Assembly: GCA_027422505.1 (NCBI GenBank) | Contig: JAPQWV010000012.1 | Coordinates: forward strand, 24,629,501 to 24,693,500 | DNA: 64,000 nt | Direction of reading: 5' to 3' | Source of the DNA: Craterostigma plantagineum | Lineage: Eukaryota; Streptophyta; Magnoliopsida; Lamiales; Linderniaceae | Shown here: positions 34,901-46,993 of the stretch, piece after piece | Layout: every line of letters begins with the position of its first letter | Position numbering within the stretch: position 1 is the first letter of the stretch | Translations under genes and position numbers: made by a program | The notes under the pieces: generated by a model | Told to the model about the DNA's origin: nothing | The model's input: the letters and a program-made list of their open reading frames with translations, nothing else | Database searches by the model: none

Positions 34901-36948
34901 TCTAATATTGGTCCCCAAGGCCACTTGCTTGAGATGGTCTGTCACCTTTAGAGATTTTAATACATTATATATAGGGTGCTGCAGTGCTCTTTCATAAGAG
35001 TCGTTATAGGAAACTGACGAGAATCATTAAGTACCTGAAGAGCAAGCTCCCTGGTTGGAGTAACAATAAGTGCCCGAAGAAAACCTTGTGGAGCAATCCT
35101 CTCGCTGGCTTCTCCTTTTTCAGACAGAAGCCTATCAACTTTATCGCGTTCCTCAAGTAGACGCTGAAAAATAGGCAAACCAAAAGCCAGAGTTTTACCA
35201 GATCCAGTCTCTGCGGCACCAATCACATCCTGTCAAAAGAAAGTAGTTTCAGTGAATTCTACAGCTGACACTACCTATTTCCATGGCCAACCATTAGTGG
35301 CCTACTAAAATCAACCTTCCCTTGATGAGCACCAGCAGGTATACAAGCTTTTTGTATGGGAGTAGGTTCCTTGAACATGAGGCGGTGTATCGATTTCATA
35401 ATCATGGGATGAAGTCTCAGTTCATTCCATGCGTAGTATTCTTCATCATCCATAGGGTCATCTTCCATGATTCCGTTGTCCTCCAAACCCTCATCAGTAG
35501 CTGAATCAGGTTTTTTGCATCACATGAAGAATGTCACGGACTCATTTTGTTTTATAATAAAATATAGGAATTCCAAACAATCTTAAAAAATGTGCAGACA
35601 AAACACTAGCCAGGTGACCTTCAGCAACCAAAAGACGGATTTTTATAGGGTACGTGACCAAAGTTCCTTTTCAAGCGAAGATGTGTATATCAATTAACAA
35701 TGAGCACTTAAAGCACCATCGGAGCTAGAGATGGTGAACTAAAACCAAGAAATCTGATATAAACATGACATACAAAGTAACCAGATGAAATTAATTCACT
35801 TAATTAATCATAAACATCAACTGATCGCCTCTGGACATAATATAAAGTTCGTAATGATAAAAAACACTTGCAATCTACTGAAGAACTACGCAATAATTAA
35901 ACTATGGCCTGATAATCAAACATCGTAGTATTACCTCCCAATATTGAAAAAATCGACCAAACTAGCTGAACCTCAAGCACACAAGGCTATATTTTTCTTG
36001 ATAATAAACATAATCTCAGCTAAATTGGAAGAAAATAACCTAATTCGAAACTCCTTTCTAACTAATTCACATTTCAACATAATCCGAACTGCTAAACTCA
36101 AATGCGCCATATAGATTCATCTTAAGAATAAAAGACACTAACCAGGTGCTGCATCTGCACTTTCCTCCTCTTTATATGCTACATTGTTGATCTTCCCTTG
36201 GCCCTTTTTCTTCTTATTACTGTCATTATTCTTTTTCTTCTTCTTTTTCTGTTTCACCACTTTTTCCTTATCCCCCTTGTTCTCCATGATGTCAATATCC
36301 CCATGTTGATCACCAGAATTCTGATTGGCGTTTTTTTCATTTTTCTTTTGCTTCTTCAATCCAATCCCTTGGTCGACATCCACTTTAGGTATTTCCAAAC
36401 CATAATCTGCCTCATCAATCTCTTCAAGTGTAAGGAATCCTACAATCACACGGGCCATTAAGATGAAGGAAACCATTAGCGTAATCAAAACGGATTTCCA
36501 ATTGAATCCACGTACGTTGATTATTAGAAGGGAAAAGAATAAGAAGAGAGCTACAATGACTAGAGTGCAAGCAGATAAAGATGAAAAATTTACGAATTTC
36601 CCGTGCATTATAAACACTTCCACCGCAAAGCTTTTGAAGTTTCTATTTTGAAGCTGAGACTTTGCACTGCCACTAATAAAACAATGAAATGAAGAAACAT
36701 AGCAGAATAGTTCGTTTTTCAGCTAACTACTCCAGAAAAGAAACACGATGACGGGGCTGTTATAACTAATCACCTCCTTCGAGCTCGTTTGAGCCGATGA
36801 AGAGGGAGAAATCATCGGAGCCGTCCGTAACGGGAAGAGAAGGCTTCCAATCGAGCGCGCTCATCCGTTCGATTTTCCGTTCCGAATCCACTTTACGACC
36901 TCGCTTTCGTCCAGCTTTCTTCTCATGAGCTGCACTGTCCGACGCCAT
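31925..36948 (-). CDS. RH13: DEAD-box ATP-dependent RNA helicase 13 (Mak5/DDX24 type)
   Basis: A multi-exon minus-strand gene starting [19 protein letters not shown] at 36,948. Motifs in order: Q motif ([13 protein letters not shown], near 35,370), motif I AETGSGKT (35,210), Ia [14 protein letters not shown] (34,820), II DEAD (34,375), III SAT (34,210), IV TIVFC (33,770), [12 protein letters not shown] (33,250) and [10 protein letters not shown] (33,070). A long insertion between motifs II and III and the Lys-rich N-terminal exon at 36,138-36,440 are typical of Mak5/DDX24. The C-terminal exons at 31,925-32,640 carry a basic tail ([10 protein letters not shown]). Family members act in the nucleolus in 60S ribosome assembly. 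I did not resolve every splice site. All motifs are intact. Confidence 0.92.
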
Positions 36949-37228
36949 TATTTTGCCTAAGCCGTCTCAGCTTTGGAAGCGAGAAACCTCGTCAAGTAAG
37001 AAGACCACGGTATCGTAATTGGGCCCTGATGGACATGTTTAATGGGCCTACTAAATTTAAGGCCCAAATAGAAAGATGAAACCGTCTCGAAGGCCTTCGT
37101 TGGATGTCAGCAACCGATAAAGTTAAGGCCCATACATCACTTTTAGCCCATTCCCAAAATCCTGACCATTGAAAGCTTGAGAACCATAAAATGAGCATTT
37201 CGGTCCGATATTGCTCAATATTGGGGTC
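36949..37228 (-). promoter_or_regulatory. Proximal upstream region of RH13
   Basis: 280 bp between the RH13 start codon and the hAT insertion site. Two GGCCCA/TGGGCC-type motifs occur (GGGCCCTGAT at about 37,021, and AATGGGCCTA at about 37,041), which are frequent in promoters of plant ribosome-related genes. No clear TATA box. Confidence 0.4.
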
Positions 37229-37236
37229 ATAATCAT

Positions 37237-38079
37237 TAGGGGTGGGATCTGGTCGGGTTTTGGGTTTTTCGGGTCGGGTATCCGACATTTGCGGGTATCG
37301 AAATTGAAACCCGACCCGACGGCTAATTTTTATAAAAAAAAACTTAAATTAAGTTTACAATACACGGTGTATTGTACACCCAAAAAATAATACACTGAGG
37401 CTAAACGACCATGGAAGGAAAAGAACACAGCAATAGGACCATCACTGGGAGGCTAAACGACCAAATTGACACCCAAAAAATATCACCCATGAATATGATG
37501 ATTCTAGTTCTAACACTATATAATGCTAATAGAACCTTATGGATTCGAAAATTGCAAGCAATCAGTAACACCAAAATCCCCAATGGAGACGGAGTGGCCT
37601 AAGACGTGGGCGGCGGCAGAGACGGCACGGCTGAGACGATGGCGTGGCTGACGGCTGGCCTGTGAGAGCGAGGCGACGACGACGTTACCAGATTAGTGGA
37701 GGATTGTTAGGTTACGAGACATTGAGGTGGACGATGGCGCGGCTGAGGCTGACGGCTGGCCTGTGAGAGAAAGGCGACGACGACGTGGTGTGGCCGGACA
37801 GTTGGAGAATGGCGACAAGGAAGGAGATCGGCGACGGCGATGAGGTGAGGGACGAAATTTAGGTGTGTGTATGTGAATTTCAGTTCAGCTGCTCGACATT
37901 CCATTCATTTAAGTTTAGTAATTTTTTTTTTAATTCACACATTAGATCGGGTCGGGTACCCGATCGGGTTTTTCGGGTATCTTATTGCTACCCGAACCCG
38001 ACCCGGAGTATTATATCGGGTATCGGGTAGATCGGGTCGGGTCGGGTACCCGAAACCCGACCCCGATTGCCCACCCCTA
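37237..38079. mobile_element. Non-autonomous hAT element (MITE-like), 843 bp
   Basis: Termini TAGGGGTGGGA… and …GCCCACCCCTA with an exact 8-bp target duplication ATAATCAT (37,229-37,236 and 38,080-38,087). Subterminal zones are filled with CGGGT/ACCCG motifs in both orientations. The interior contains no transposase. It has a GC-rich imperfect duplication (about 37,638-37,690 and 37,733-37,790, both with GACGGCTGGCCTGTGAGAG). It lies 5' of the RH13 gene, about 290 bp from its start codon. Confidence 0.93.
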
Positions 38080-38087
38080 ATAATCAT

Positions 38088-38993
38088 ATACATACAGACA
38101 TGTGAAAAATAAACAAAATAATTTAATTTATGAGTAGTTAATGTATGTGTCTCGGAAGATGGACCCACGAAGGCCGTCTGCTGCGTTCGTTTTTATGTAT
38201 ACACCAATTAATTAATTGAGAATACCTATCTACGTGATGACAGCCCATCTCTTAATCGCAATTTCGTGGAAGCACGTGATGACAAACCCATCTTTTAATC
38301 TTAATCGGTTTATTTATTCGTATTTTGGCATCTTCTTCCGCTAACTAATCCAGTTTAACAATAAAGCTTGATGATTCAATTATGAACTCTAAGTAGCTTG
38401 AAAGGGTCATGCACATAAGTTGGAAAGTAAAAATTGGATAGCTTTTTGCCTTTTGGCACGAGGGAATATATTAAATATTAAATACAAAATTTGCCTGCTA
38501 TGAAAATTAATTTTTGGCTATAATCAACGATGCCATCTGCTGTTTTTAATTTCTTTACGGCAATAGATAGCTTGCTACCAACCTAATATTCTTCTTCTAG
38601 TCCTAAATCCAACAATAACGTGGTATTTTGAAAAGAAAGGTTACAACGGCTAAATATAAATTACTAAAAATGGGTCCCATTATTGTATAATAAAGGTGAA
38701 GAAAAAGAAAAGGCCAAAATCCAATTTCGTAGAGTGTGTTCACTCTACAAGCAGAACAAGAAATATTAAGTCTTCTTCCATATATGATATATATATGTTG
38801 GTAAGACAAATAAATGAGGCCCTATTGATATAAGGCAAATACATTATAATTCTCCATCTTTTCTTGAAGCTGGACTGGACTTCGCGTTAGATAAAAGGAA
38901 GGTTTCATCAGTTTCAAGAAAGCTTTCAACGAATATCTCTTTAAATACTCTGCTGCTGCAGCATACAGTCCTCCAAGCGCCTGAGTAGCAAGC
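38088..38993. other. Intergenic / GH17 upstream region
   Basis: AT-rich stretch between the hAT MITE and the glucanase start. It carries two imperfect copies of a short segment around ACGTGATGACA (38,233 and 38,275). I see no gene. Confidence 0.4.
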
Positions 38994-40525
38994 ATGACGA
39001 CGAGGACGACCACTATCTTGTGCTTGCTATGTCTTCTGTCCATCTCAGCAAGTGAGCTCGCTCATCTCTTCTTTATGTTTTGAAATCTCTCTCAGATTAG
39101 GTTTGTAAGAGATTTCGCTGGTGTTATTGTTACAGGTGGTGAAATGCACCCAAAGATCGGAGTTTGCTACGGCGAGCTAGGCAACAACCTCCCAACCCCA
39201 CCAAAATCCATCAAACTCATACAGAAGCTCAACGCCAGGAGAATCAAGATCTACGGTACGAACCCAGAAATCCTCAAGGCCATACAAGGCACAGATCTTC
39301 AAATCTCAATCATGTTGCCCAACGATCGCATCCCAGACATAGCCTCCAACCAAACACTTTCCGACCAGTGGGTCAAAGAAAACGTCGTCCCCTTCTACCC
39401 CAAATCTAAAATCCGCTATCTCCTCGTCGGAAACGAAATACTGAGCAACCCGCCCAACACCACTTGGTTCAAGCTCGTGCCGGCCATGATAAAGATTAGA
39501 TCTTCGCTCAAAAGGTGCGGTCTTGGGAAAATCAAGGTAGGTACCCCATTGGGCATGGATTGCTTGGAGTCTTCCTACCCACCGTCCAACGGCACTTTTC
39601 GTGGTGACGTCAGGGATCGCGTCATCAAACCGATGCTGCAGTTTCTGGACCGTACCAAGTCCTTCTTCTTCGTCGACGTCTACACTTACTTCGCGTGGGT
39701 GTCGAGCCCTTTGGATATCAATCTCGACTACGCTTTGCTCGAGCCCACGAACATAACCTACAAGGATCCAGGCTCGGGTTTGGTCTACACCAATCTGTTG
39801 GATCAGATGTTGGATGCCCTGATATTCGCCATGAAGCGGTTGGGTTATCCGAATATCCGACTGTTCTTAGCTGAGACTGGTTGGCCCAGTAAAGGTGACC
39901 CGGACCAGCTCGGGGCGAACATCCACAATGCCGCTACTTACAACCGCAATGTGGTCAAAAAGTTCACTACCAAGTCCGGCACTCCGGCCCGACCCGGGGT
40001 CGTCACGCCGACCATGATATTTGCTTTGTACAACGAGAACAAAAAACCAGGTCCAGGAACCGAGAGGAACTTCGGGTTGTTGTACCCCAACGGGTCGAAT
40101 GTGTACCCAATTGATTTGTCGGGTAAGACTGATTACCCAGCACTGCCTAAGATGAGCAACGGTAATCTGTGGTGCGTGGCTGCTGCCTCGAAGAACAAGA
40201 CGGCGCTGGGTCAGGCGCTGGCTTATGCGTGTGGTCAAGGGAATGGAACCTGTGGCCCGATACAGCTCGGCGGCTCGTGTTACAAGCCCAATACTTTGGT
40301 GGACCATGCGAGCTATGCTTTCAGCTCGTATTGGACTCAGCTGAGGTCGGCTGGTGCGACTTGTTCGTTTGGTGGTTTGGCCACTTTGACTTCAAAAGAT
40401 CCCAGTGAGTTTTTCTCTTCTTTTTTTCAGCCTTTTAGAAATTGATTTGTTTTTGTTCTTTAAGCTCTTCTAAATCTTTACCAACAGGTCATGGATCTTG
40501 CAAGTTCCCTAGCGTTAGCCTTTAA
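38994..40525 (+). CDS. Glucan endo-1,3-beta-glucosidase, GH17 with C-terminal CBM43 (X8)
   Basis: Three exons: 38,994-39,051; 39,136-40,404; and 40,488-40,525, giving 454 residues. The short first exon encodes a hydrophobic secretion signal (ILCLLCLLSISA) and joins in frame to the large one. The GH17 core begins IGVCYGELGNNLP. Acid/base Glu lies in LLVGNEILS and nucleophile Glu in LFLAETGWPS. A CBM43 module follows: WCVAAASKN, YACGQGNGTCGPIQ, with Cys spacing of the X8 fold. The last exon adds HGSCKFPSVSL and supplies a final Cys. The enzyme would cut callose-type beta-1,3-glucan at the wall or plasmodesmata. No GPI-anchor-like hydrophobic tail follows the CBM43, so it is probably soluble or wall-bound. 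Confidence 0.93.
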
Positions 40526-41470
40526 TCGAGCAGCCATGAAGGAGATATCTATTGTTGTCGTTCTCATTACAATTTATTTCATTACCATCGACATTACTTT
40601 GTAGGGAAAGCTAAGCAACACGAGTGTGTTCTGTTCTGCTCTGCCGTTCATGTGATGGTTACGAATTATTAGGCATTTCCCGCTTTCGAAGTTAAGTTTA
40701 ACAATCTCAGTACGATCTTTTCTTGTTCCAATAAAGGGTGATTTATTTATAAAAGCAAATATTGGAAAAAGGTCAAAGTGACTGTAACAGAGCTTTCTTT
40801 GCTTCTTTATGTTTGATAAGTCAACCCTTTGTAGCCAGCCTCCTTTTCTTTTTGAAATAGACTCTTTATGGCTATTGCACTACACTAATCCAACTAAATG
40901 TTTTTTGAGCCAGAACTGATAGGATAGTGCAACTTGCAAGTTTCCAGCATTATCATTATACCATTTCAGCTATCTGAGTTTCAGAATCGAACTCTGTGTG
41001 GTTGGGTGGACCCTGACATGCGCTTTCCGGGCTCAAAGACACATCGAACTTTGAAAGTGTCTGGAAATTTCCCGGTTCAGTCAAACGTTACACATAATTT
41101 GTTAGCCAAGGAAGATTGTTTCGAAATGTCAAGACTTCGATATGGTTAGTTATTCTTGATTCAATAAACTGAATGGGACGGACCAATTACACGGTGTTGG
41201 ACTTGGCCAGTTTTTTTAGTAGATATACAATGCAAATAATGGAAGTTGATGCATATTTTATATTGTTCGAACCTAGAATTTAATAGTGTTGCTTCCATCA
41301 AGGCTTGAAAGTCTTAAAATATGTTGGCAGTAACTACTACACGCAAAACAGGTCATCTTCAACGCCTCAAAAGCCAATATAATCAAAGTTAAAGCTTATA
41401 ACACCACCATGAATCATACAAGTACAAAACGAAGTTTTTCTTGCGTATGTCCTGATTATTTGCCAATACA
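40526..41470. other. Intergenic stretch, no gene recognised
   Basis: Probable 3' UTR of the glucanase (AATAAAGG-type signal at about 40,731) followed by AT-rich sequence. Short open frames here show no family features. Confidence 0.45.
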
Positions 41471-41926
41471 ATGGTTGTCATCCTCTTAAAGCTCATTTTC
41501 TTTGTCATTACAACCATATCAAACATCATTTCACAGCTGATCTTAACTGCCACAGCCCACATAGTCGTGCAGTTAATACAGGCTCTTAAGGGTTCCGACG
41601 AAGGCAGCAAATGGATATTGGATCAAGCTCGTAATTGGATGCAATGGTTATTCGACAGCTTATCTGATATGGTGATCACGGCAGTTATTTCGGTTGTGTC
41701 ATTGATTTTCAATCTTGCAAAGGAAGGACTCATCAGTGCATCCTCTGGTTTGACTTGGGCTGTAATGGAATTAGGAGAAAAGCTGAAGGCTTCCCTTGAT
41801 GAAGCGGTGGAAGATGTTCCAAACGTCGTCAGTGCTTTTGCGGACATGATGGGGAAGATTGTGGCAGATTTGTCTAAAAATTGCATAGATGCTGTCAAGT
41901 ATGTGATGGAAAATGTTCTCAAGTGA
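41471..41926 (+). CDS. Hypothetical small membrane-associated protein, 151 aa
   Basis: An intronless open frame. Residues 1-40 are strongly hydrophobic (MVVILLKLIFFVITTISNII), compatible with a membrane anchor. A second hydrophobic stretch lies near 68-85 (VITAVISVVSLIFNL). The C-terminal half looks amphipathic-helical with acidic residues (DEAVEDVPNVV). I do not recognise the family. Support for being real: an in-frame ATG, plausible codon use, position in a gene-rich interval and good length for the AT content. Against: no splice signals or known domain to confirm it. Confidence 0.55.
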   Translation: MVVILLKLIFFVITTISNIISQLILTATAHIVVQLIQALKGSDEGSKWILDQARNWMQWLFDSLSDMVITAVISVVSLIFNLAKEGLISASSGLTWAVMELGEKLKASLDEAVEDVPNVVSAFADMMGKIVADLSKNCIDAVKYVMENVLK

Positions 41927-42208
41927 AGGGCTTTGTTTATTCTTTTTCCATGGTAGTACGATGATCCATTGTACAAACTTAAAACTGCATATGATTTATT
42001 CTCTGTGGCAACGTATCGAATTGTAATGAAGGTCAAATTATGTGGGAAGGAACTAGTACTGCTACAGAAGTCGAGGGACGAGAATGTCTCTGAAAGAGGG
42101 TGAGCAACGAAAAATAACAAAAACCAAAACATCTTAGAACGAAAAATCGAACCTCGGTCGGTAGTACATCAATCAACCTGGGCAAAATTTTCATATAAAA
42201 TCTAAATC

Positions 42209-43799
42209 TTACAAGGGCGGTAGTTGGTAGTTGGGAATGCTCTGCAAGAAATTGGCCCTTGCCGATGGCTCAGCGGAGAATCGGCCCATAACAGCAATAG
42301 TGGCCGTGCTGCTCCCAAACTTCTCAATCCCTCGGGAGATCATACAGGTGTGAGTTGCTTCAACCACTACGATAACATCTTCGCCTAAGAACGATGAAAC
42401 CGTCTCTGCTACCTGCCTGGTCAACCTCTCTTGCACTTGGAGTTTGAAACCGTAAAAATGCACCACAGACTGCACCAGAGATCTCGAGGCTATGCTCGAT
42501 CCAAAGTAGCCGACATGCACAACGCCATGGAAGGGAAGTAAGTGGTGTTCGCACTGCGACCAAAAGGACAAGTTCAACTCAGAGCAGACGTGGTGTTCTT
42601 CGTTGCTATGGTGAATGTTTCCATTAGTTGATGCATCTGTCGTTCCTCGGAGGAACCCATTCATCTTCAAGTCCAATTTGGAGTCCTTGAAATTCATCAG
42701 CCACCGCACGAATCGAGAAGGTGTTTCTATTAGCTCTTTCCTTAACGGGTCCTCGCCAAGGGAGATCATAATCGAGGACACTGCAGTGAGCATTGAGGGA
42801 TCTAACGAACTACCCGCCTTGCATAGGGTGTGAGATGGGCACCAAGAGATATCAGCGCCTCGAGGCTCAGCGTCCACCCCTCGAAACCTCACAAGGCTAA
42901 AGAAATCCATCCAAATATCAGCTTTCTCGTCTTCAAAAACACCAGAGCCTGATGAGACTCTGCAATTGATTGATTCTTGGTGACTTGGATCGAAGATTGC
43001 AGATCGAAGATCAGGGAAATGGATGTGAGAGCAGTGGAGCAGAACAGCTACACCAGTTGGTTTGATGCTTTGCTGAAGCGAAGAACATATCTCACGGGCC
43101 AATCTCTGTGGATCTTGAAGGCGTTTGGCGAATACATCGGCAACTCGAGAGAGTTTGCTTAAGCCTAATACTCGCTGACCGGACGGGACATACCCTACGT
43201 CACACCTGACATGGAACGGAAGGAGACAAGACTCGCAGTACGAGAACAGATTGAGATCTCTTACGATCACAAGTCCGCCAGTTCCACCGGCATGGCCAAC
43301 TTTGGTATCCAGCCCAGACTCGGGGAATAAAGCACTACTAACAATGTCGCTTACGTTTTGGTTGTAACCTACAAATAGATTGAGATTGATATTATGTTAA
43401 AAGGCGCAAATATGGCTCTAGTTCTAGCAAAAACAGAATAGGTATGAAATCTAATCTACTCTACAGACCAATTCCAACAATATATGCAAAATCATGGCTG
43501 GCCCCTAGGCATCAGATTCGATAATCAATACTTTATTACAATGGTTTCAGTAATAAACGAGCACCAATAATTATATATATACCTCTGGTCCCTTCTCTAA
43601 GGGCCTTAGCCACACGCAAAGGGGTCTTTTGCAAACCTTCGCGAGCGATATTTTCACCCAAACCGAGCAAAAGGACTCTGACAGCATCTTCGATGGCTAC
43701 AGTTTCACGTTCGCCCTCACAATCCAAATCCAAACACCCATTAAGATTCACTCCATTCTCTAGCTCCACGCAATAGTGGCATTCATCTAAAGCGCCCAT
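42209..43799 (-). CDS. GCH1: GTP cyclohydrolase I, plant two-domain form
   Basis: Exon 1 (43,583-43,799) and exon 2 (42,209-43,368) join in phase to give 458 residues, typical of plant GCHI. The start at 43,799 gives MGALDECHYC, as in plant relatives; an ATG 24 bases upstream is less likely. Two tandem GCHI modules are visible: the N-terminal one with YCESCLLPFHVRCDVGY, and the C-terminal one with WSQCEHHLLPFHGVVHVGY and EATHTCMISRG. The enzyme converts GTP to dihydroneopterin triphosphate, the first step of the pterin branch of folate synthesis, in the cytosol. In plants neither module alone has a full active site, so both are needed; that is established for the family. Confidence 0.95.
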
Positions 43800-44921
43800 T
43801 GAAGAGTAGCGATACAGACGCAATGCTCTGTCAAATGAGCTAAGGGAAACACGACGCTAATAATCAAGTTCAATAAATAGATGCTAGAGCTAAAGATTGA
43901 TGTAATTATTAACACCAATCAATGATTCCAGCTAACGGGCCACCAAGATCCAAAACACACACCACGGAGACAGATCAAATCTGAGGTCACCTGATACAAG
44001 AAACAGAACCTACTTAATATTCGATCCTTTGTCTCCCCTATGGAAAAAGATCAAAGCTTTCCTCACACCTCTAACCGACCCCAGATCTAAGGGAAAAAGC
44101 GAAAAAATCTTCTGCCAGGAACCTACCCACCAAGAAATTGTGATGTCCACCAAAACGACGTTTCAGACGAACAATGTAAACGAATGAGATGGAGAAAGAG
44201 AGACGGGGTATGGTAAGCGAAGGGCTGTTATTGAGATAGAGGAGGGTGAGGTAGGTGTGTACGCGAATGTTTGAAGAAAGCTAATATAGAACCAACTGAG
44301 AAACGTAGGGTTCCCATTGATTATGGGAATGTGTGGAGTACAAAAATGATTTGTCTTCCTTTTAACGCTGTAATAATAAAACGATAAGTGCTATTTCTTT
44401 GTTGCCTTGCCGCAAAGCGAAGCAAAGATGTTGACTGTACCGTCTTTTCTTTTTTCCTTTTCTCTCTTTTCCTGTTTGTTATCTTCCTTCAATGTGCTTT
44501 TTGCAAGTGCAACACTAATAATTAATTATATCCATATATATGAATAAATAGAGGATATCTATCTGAAAATAGCATGGCGGCGGTCAAGAAAAGATCTGAG
44601 TGACACAGGTCGTTATTCTTGGTGGTTTGGACGAAATGGGCTGAATAATATTGGGCTCCCATGTTGCCCAATTGTTTTGTATTCCTCCATATTGTGAATA
44701 TACCCAATTGGAAATAATTATTTTACAAACCATTTGAACATTGCTACTTGCTAGAGAAATAGAACGCAGTAGTACAGTACTACGGACACTTCCAGAACCC
44801 AAAAGACCTTCGTCGAAACAAAACAATTCTTCTCAACTGAAAGTCAGCACTAAACAGCACGATTTGCGAAAAGCCTCTGTAAATTGGAGTGGAGTCTGTG
44901 AAAGATATAAACCCAGAAATT
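43800..44921. promoter_or_regulatory. Divergent intergenic region between GCH1 and the unknown gene at 44,922
   Basis: 1.1 kb holding the 5' regions of two divergent genes. The minus strand next to GCH1 is probably 5' UTR and may contain an intron (a splice-like boundary lies near 43,830), which I could not settle. The short minus-strand open frames near 44,520-44,830 show no family features. Confidence 0.4.
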
Positions 44922-45762
44922 ATGGAAGAAGATGGCCGCAGAGGACAGAGAAGGATAGCGTTGCTGTGCCCTTCACTGCCAAAGTTAACCCACATAATCG
45001 CTTGGGACGACCACAAACTCGACATTGGATCCATCGCACGTGTATTCGGGCTGGAGCCCAACTCCCTAAAACTCAACGGGCACTTCATAAGCAGAGGCGT
45101 CGACCTCCTTGCCTATTCGGTGACGTGGCGGTCCCTCATTGGCTTCTTCTCTTCCCGCGGGCTGTCCACCGGCGTCTCCGATTCGAGCCCCCTCGTCGTC
45201 GATGGCAAGCTTGCAAGAATCGGCTCCAAAAGTAAGCACTCGGCGTCATGTTTATTTTTATAATTTTTTTACGCAACTGAGGAGTGGTTGCCATTGTTCA
45301 GGGTTGTGTGGCCCTGAAGAAGCGTCCAACGGCGTAATTGGCGCGGGGGGACAAAGCGATACAATTCGAAAGAGTAAAAGGCCACAACTTGAGAGTAAAA
45401 ATGGTCATCTTTTTCAGGGTGGCCTAGCCTTAAAGAGAAAGAATGGGTTGGAAGATGAATCCAGCGTAAAGAGACCAAAATCCAACTTGGCTGCTTCGGG
45501 TAGGGAATCCTTGATTGAATTCTAGTACTCAGAGTCCCAACTAGCTATTTAATTAGTCTAAAGTTTTGCGATGGGCGGTGCTCTGTGCAGAACCAAGAAT
45601 CAGTAGTTTTGTGTTTTTGCAGGTGTTGAAGAAAGAAGAGGCTTAACAAGCAACTCTGTATTGCCCTGCGGTTTCATGCGGAAAAACATAAAGAGAATGA
45701 GAGACCTCGATGATGGGGATGATATGTTTGCCGTTGTTTCTCCCTTGAAGAAAACAAGATGA
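44922..45762 (+). CDS. Unrecognised plant protein, basic C-terminus, probably nuclear
   Basis: Three exons join in frame: 44,922-45,231; 45,302-45,499; and 45,623-45,762, giving 215 residues. The start is the ATG reading MEEDGRRGQRR. Residues 10-100 look like a compact domain (LLCPSLPKLTHIIAWDD, IARVFGLEPNSLKLNGHFIS), while the rest is low in hydrophobics with Lys/Arg clusters (LALKRKNGLED, KRPKSNLAAS) and ends KKTR. The basic clusters suggest nuclear localisation; that is inference. I do not recognise a named domain. Three consistent GT-AG junctions support a real gene. Confidence 0.75.
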
Positions 45763-46300
45763 GGTGAACGAACTCTCGAGCTTTTGTAAAGTAGTAGTTA
45801 TTACGATAGTCATCAATGTAATTGATATCGCTGCATTGATAACATATAGTGTTTGGTAGCATATTGGTTAGTAACTGCCAACCCTTTCTGGTATAAAATA
45901 TGGCAAAAGATCAAACAAAAGCGAGCGTATTCAATGCTGCAACCATCCGCGCATTGAATATTCTTCAACAGACCTGTCCCAGAGATATCATCCCAGTTCA
46001 GAAGATGATATTTGTATTACTGGGTAGTCACAGCATCAGCAACGTATCTTTAACTAACAAACAACGATTGAATTTAAATGCAGTAGGTGAGAACAGGGAA
46101 GAAATCATCCAGATTTCAGTACATTGAGTTAAGAATAAAAACGGAAAAAGAAAAGAAAGAAAAGAAAAGATGAGCGTTTCCATTCCATGTTCTGAGAATA
46201 TTACCTGGTTTGTGTACCCAACCGACGGTCTATTACGTTCTTGGAACATGAATTTGCCCGAGCTGATTTCACTTGAAGGAGCCAGGAGAAAAATTGGGTA
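45763..46300. other. Intergenic / 3' region of the RING gene, no gene recognised
   Basis: AT-rich sequence. The part from about 46,255 is 3' UTR of the RING gene and is also present in the downstream duplicate at 55,734. Confidence 0.45.
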
Positions 46301-46993
46301 TCAGAATATGTCTAGAATTTCAACGATTTTGTTGTTACAAAGCGGGCAGTTCCCTCTCTGAACCCACAGCTCCCTAGAACACAGTCTGCAGAAAGTATGG
46401 CCGCAGGGAATAAAAGCAGCACCTTTGTGCCTCACCATACACACGCAACACTGATGATGCGCGGTGCTGCTGTTGACCTCTTCTCCTTCTTCATCTTCTT
46501 CTTTCAGTTTGCGTTCATAACCATCCAATCCCATCTGCTGCCTACCGTTCTCCTGTAACAGTGCCATCAGAGATGTCCTCGACGGGCCCACCTCGCCGCG
46601 CGTGGTGTCTGAGATGGACACCGCAGCAGCTTCGACGTGATTGTTATTACTGTTGCGGTGGAGGCGTACCATGTTCTTGAGAAGGCTCCAGCGTATTGCT
46701 CTGCCATAACTTCCGAGCGCAGTCGACCTCTGTTCCTCGTCGCGGAGGATGTCTAGAAGTGTACGGCTGGACTGAACTGCTGACTGTGTTTGACGGCGAG
46801 ATGCTTGGTTGTCGCTTAAGATGGCAAGCAAGGTCATGCGTCGAGCACCACCAGCAGACACAACGTTGTCGTGGCGGCGATGATCTTCTTCTTGTATTTG
46901 AAGGAGGTCGCCAAGGTTTTTAGATTCTCTTATGGCTTCCATTAATTTTCTCTTCACAAGAACACAAAGGTAGTCTTCAATTTGACCTGACAA
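46301..46993 (-). CDS. RING-type E3 ubiquitin ligase, 230 aa
   Basis: A single-exon open frame ending in a C3HC4 RING at residues about 183-222 (CCVCMVRHKGAAFIPCGHTF, then CPLCNNKI). All eight metal ligands are present. The N-terminal 170 residues are hydrophilic and have two short leucine-rich segments repeated in style (MTLLAILSDNQ, RTLLDILRDEE, TSLMALLQENG), each an L-x-x-L-L-type stretch. That motif arrangement is shared with a group of plant RING proteins of unassigned substrate. The role as a ubiquitin ligase is inferred from the RING. A truncated duplicate lies at 55,734-61,440. Confidence 0.85.
   Translation of the reverse strand: MSGQIEDYLCVLVKRKLMEAIRESKNLGDLLQIQEEDHRRHDNVVSAGGARRMTLLAILSDNQASRRQTQSAVQSSRTLLDILRDEEQRSTALGSYGRAIRWSLLKNMVRLHRNSNNNHVEAAAVSISDTTRGEVGPSRTSLMALLQENGRQQMGLDGYERKLKEEDEEGEEVNSSTAHHQCCVCMVRHKGAAFIPCGHTFCRLCSRELWVQRGNCPLCNNKIVEILDIF

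Noticed and set aside
39867..40307. 146-codon minus-strand frame inside the glucanase
   Set aside because: Antisense shadow of the GH17/CBM43 coding sequence.
45900..46127. 75-codon frame upstream of the RING gene 3' end
   Set aside because: Short, no family features, overlaps the 3' untranslated region; not supported.
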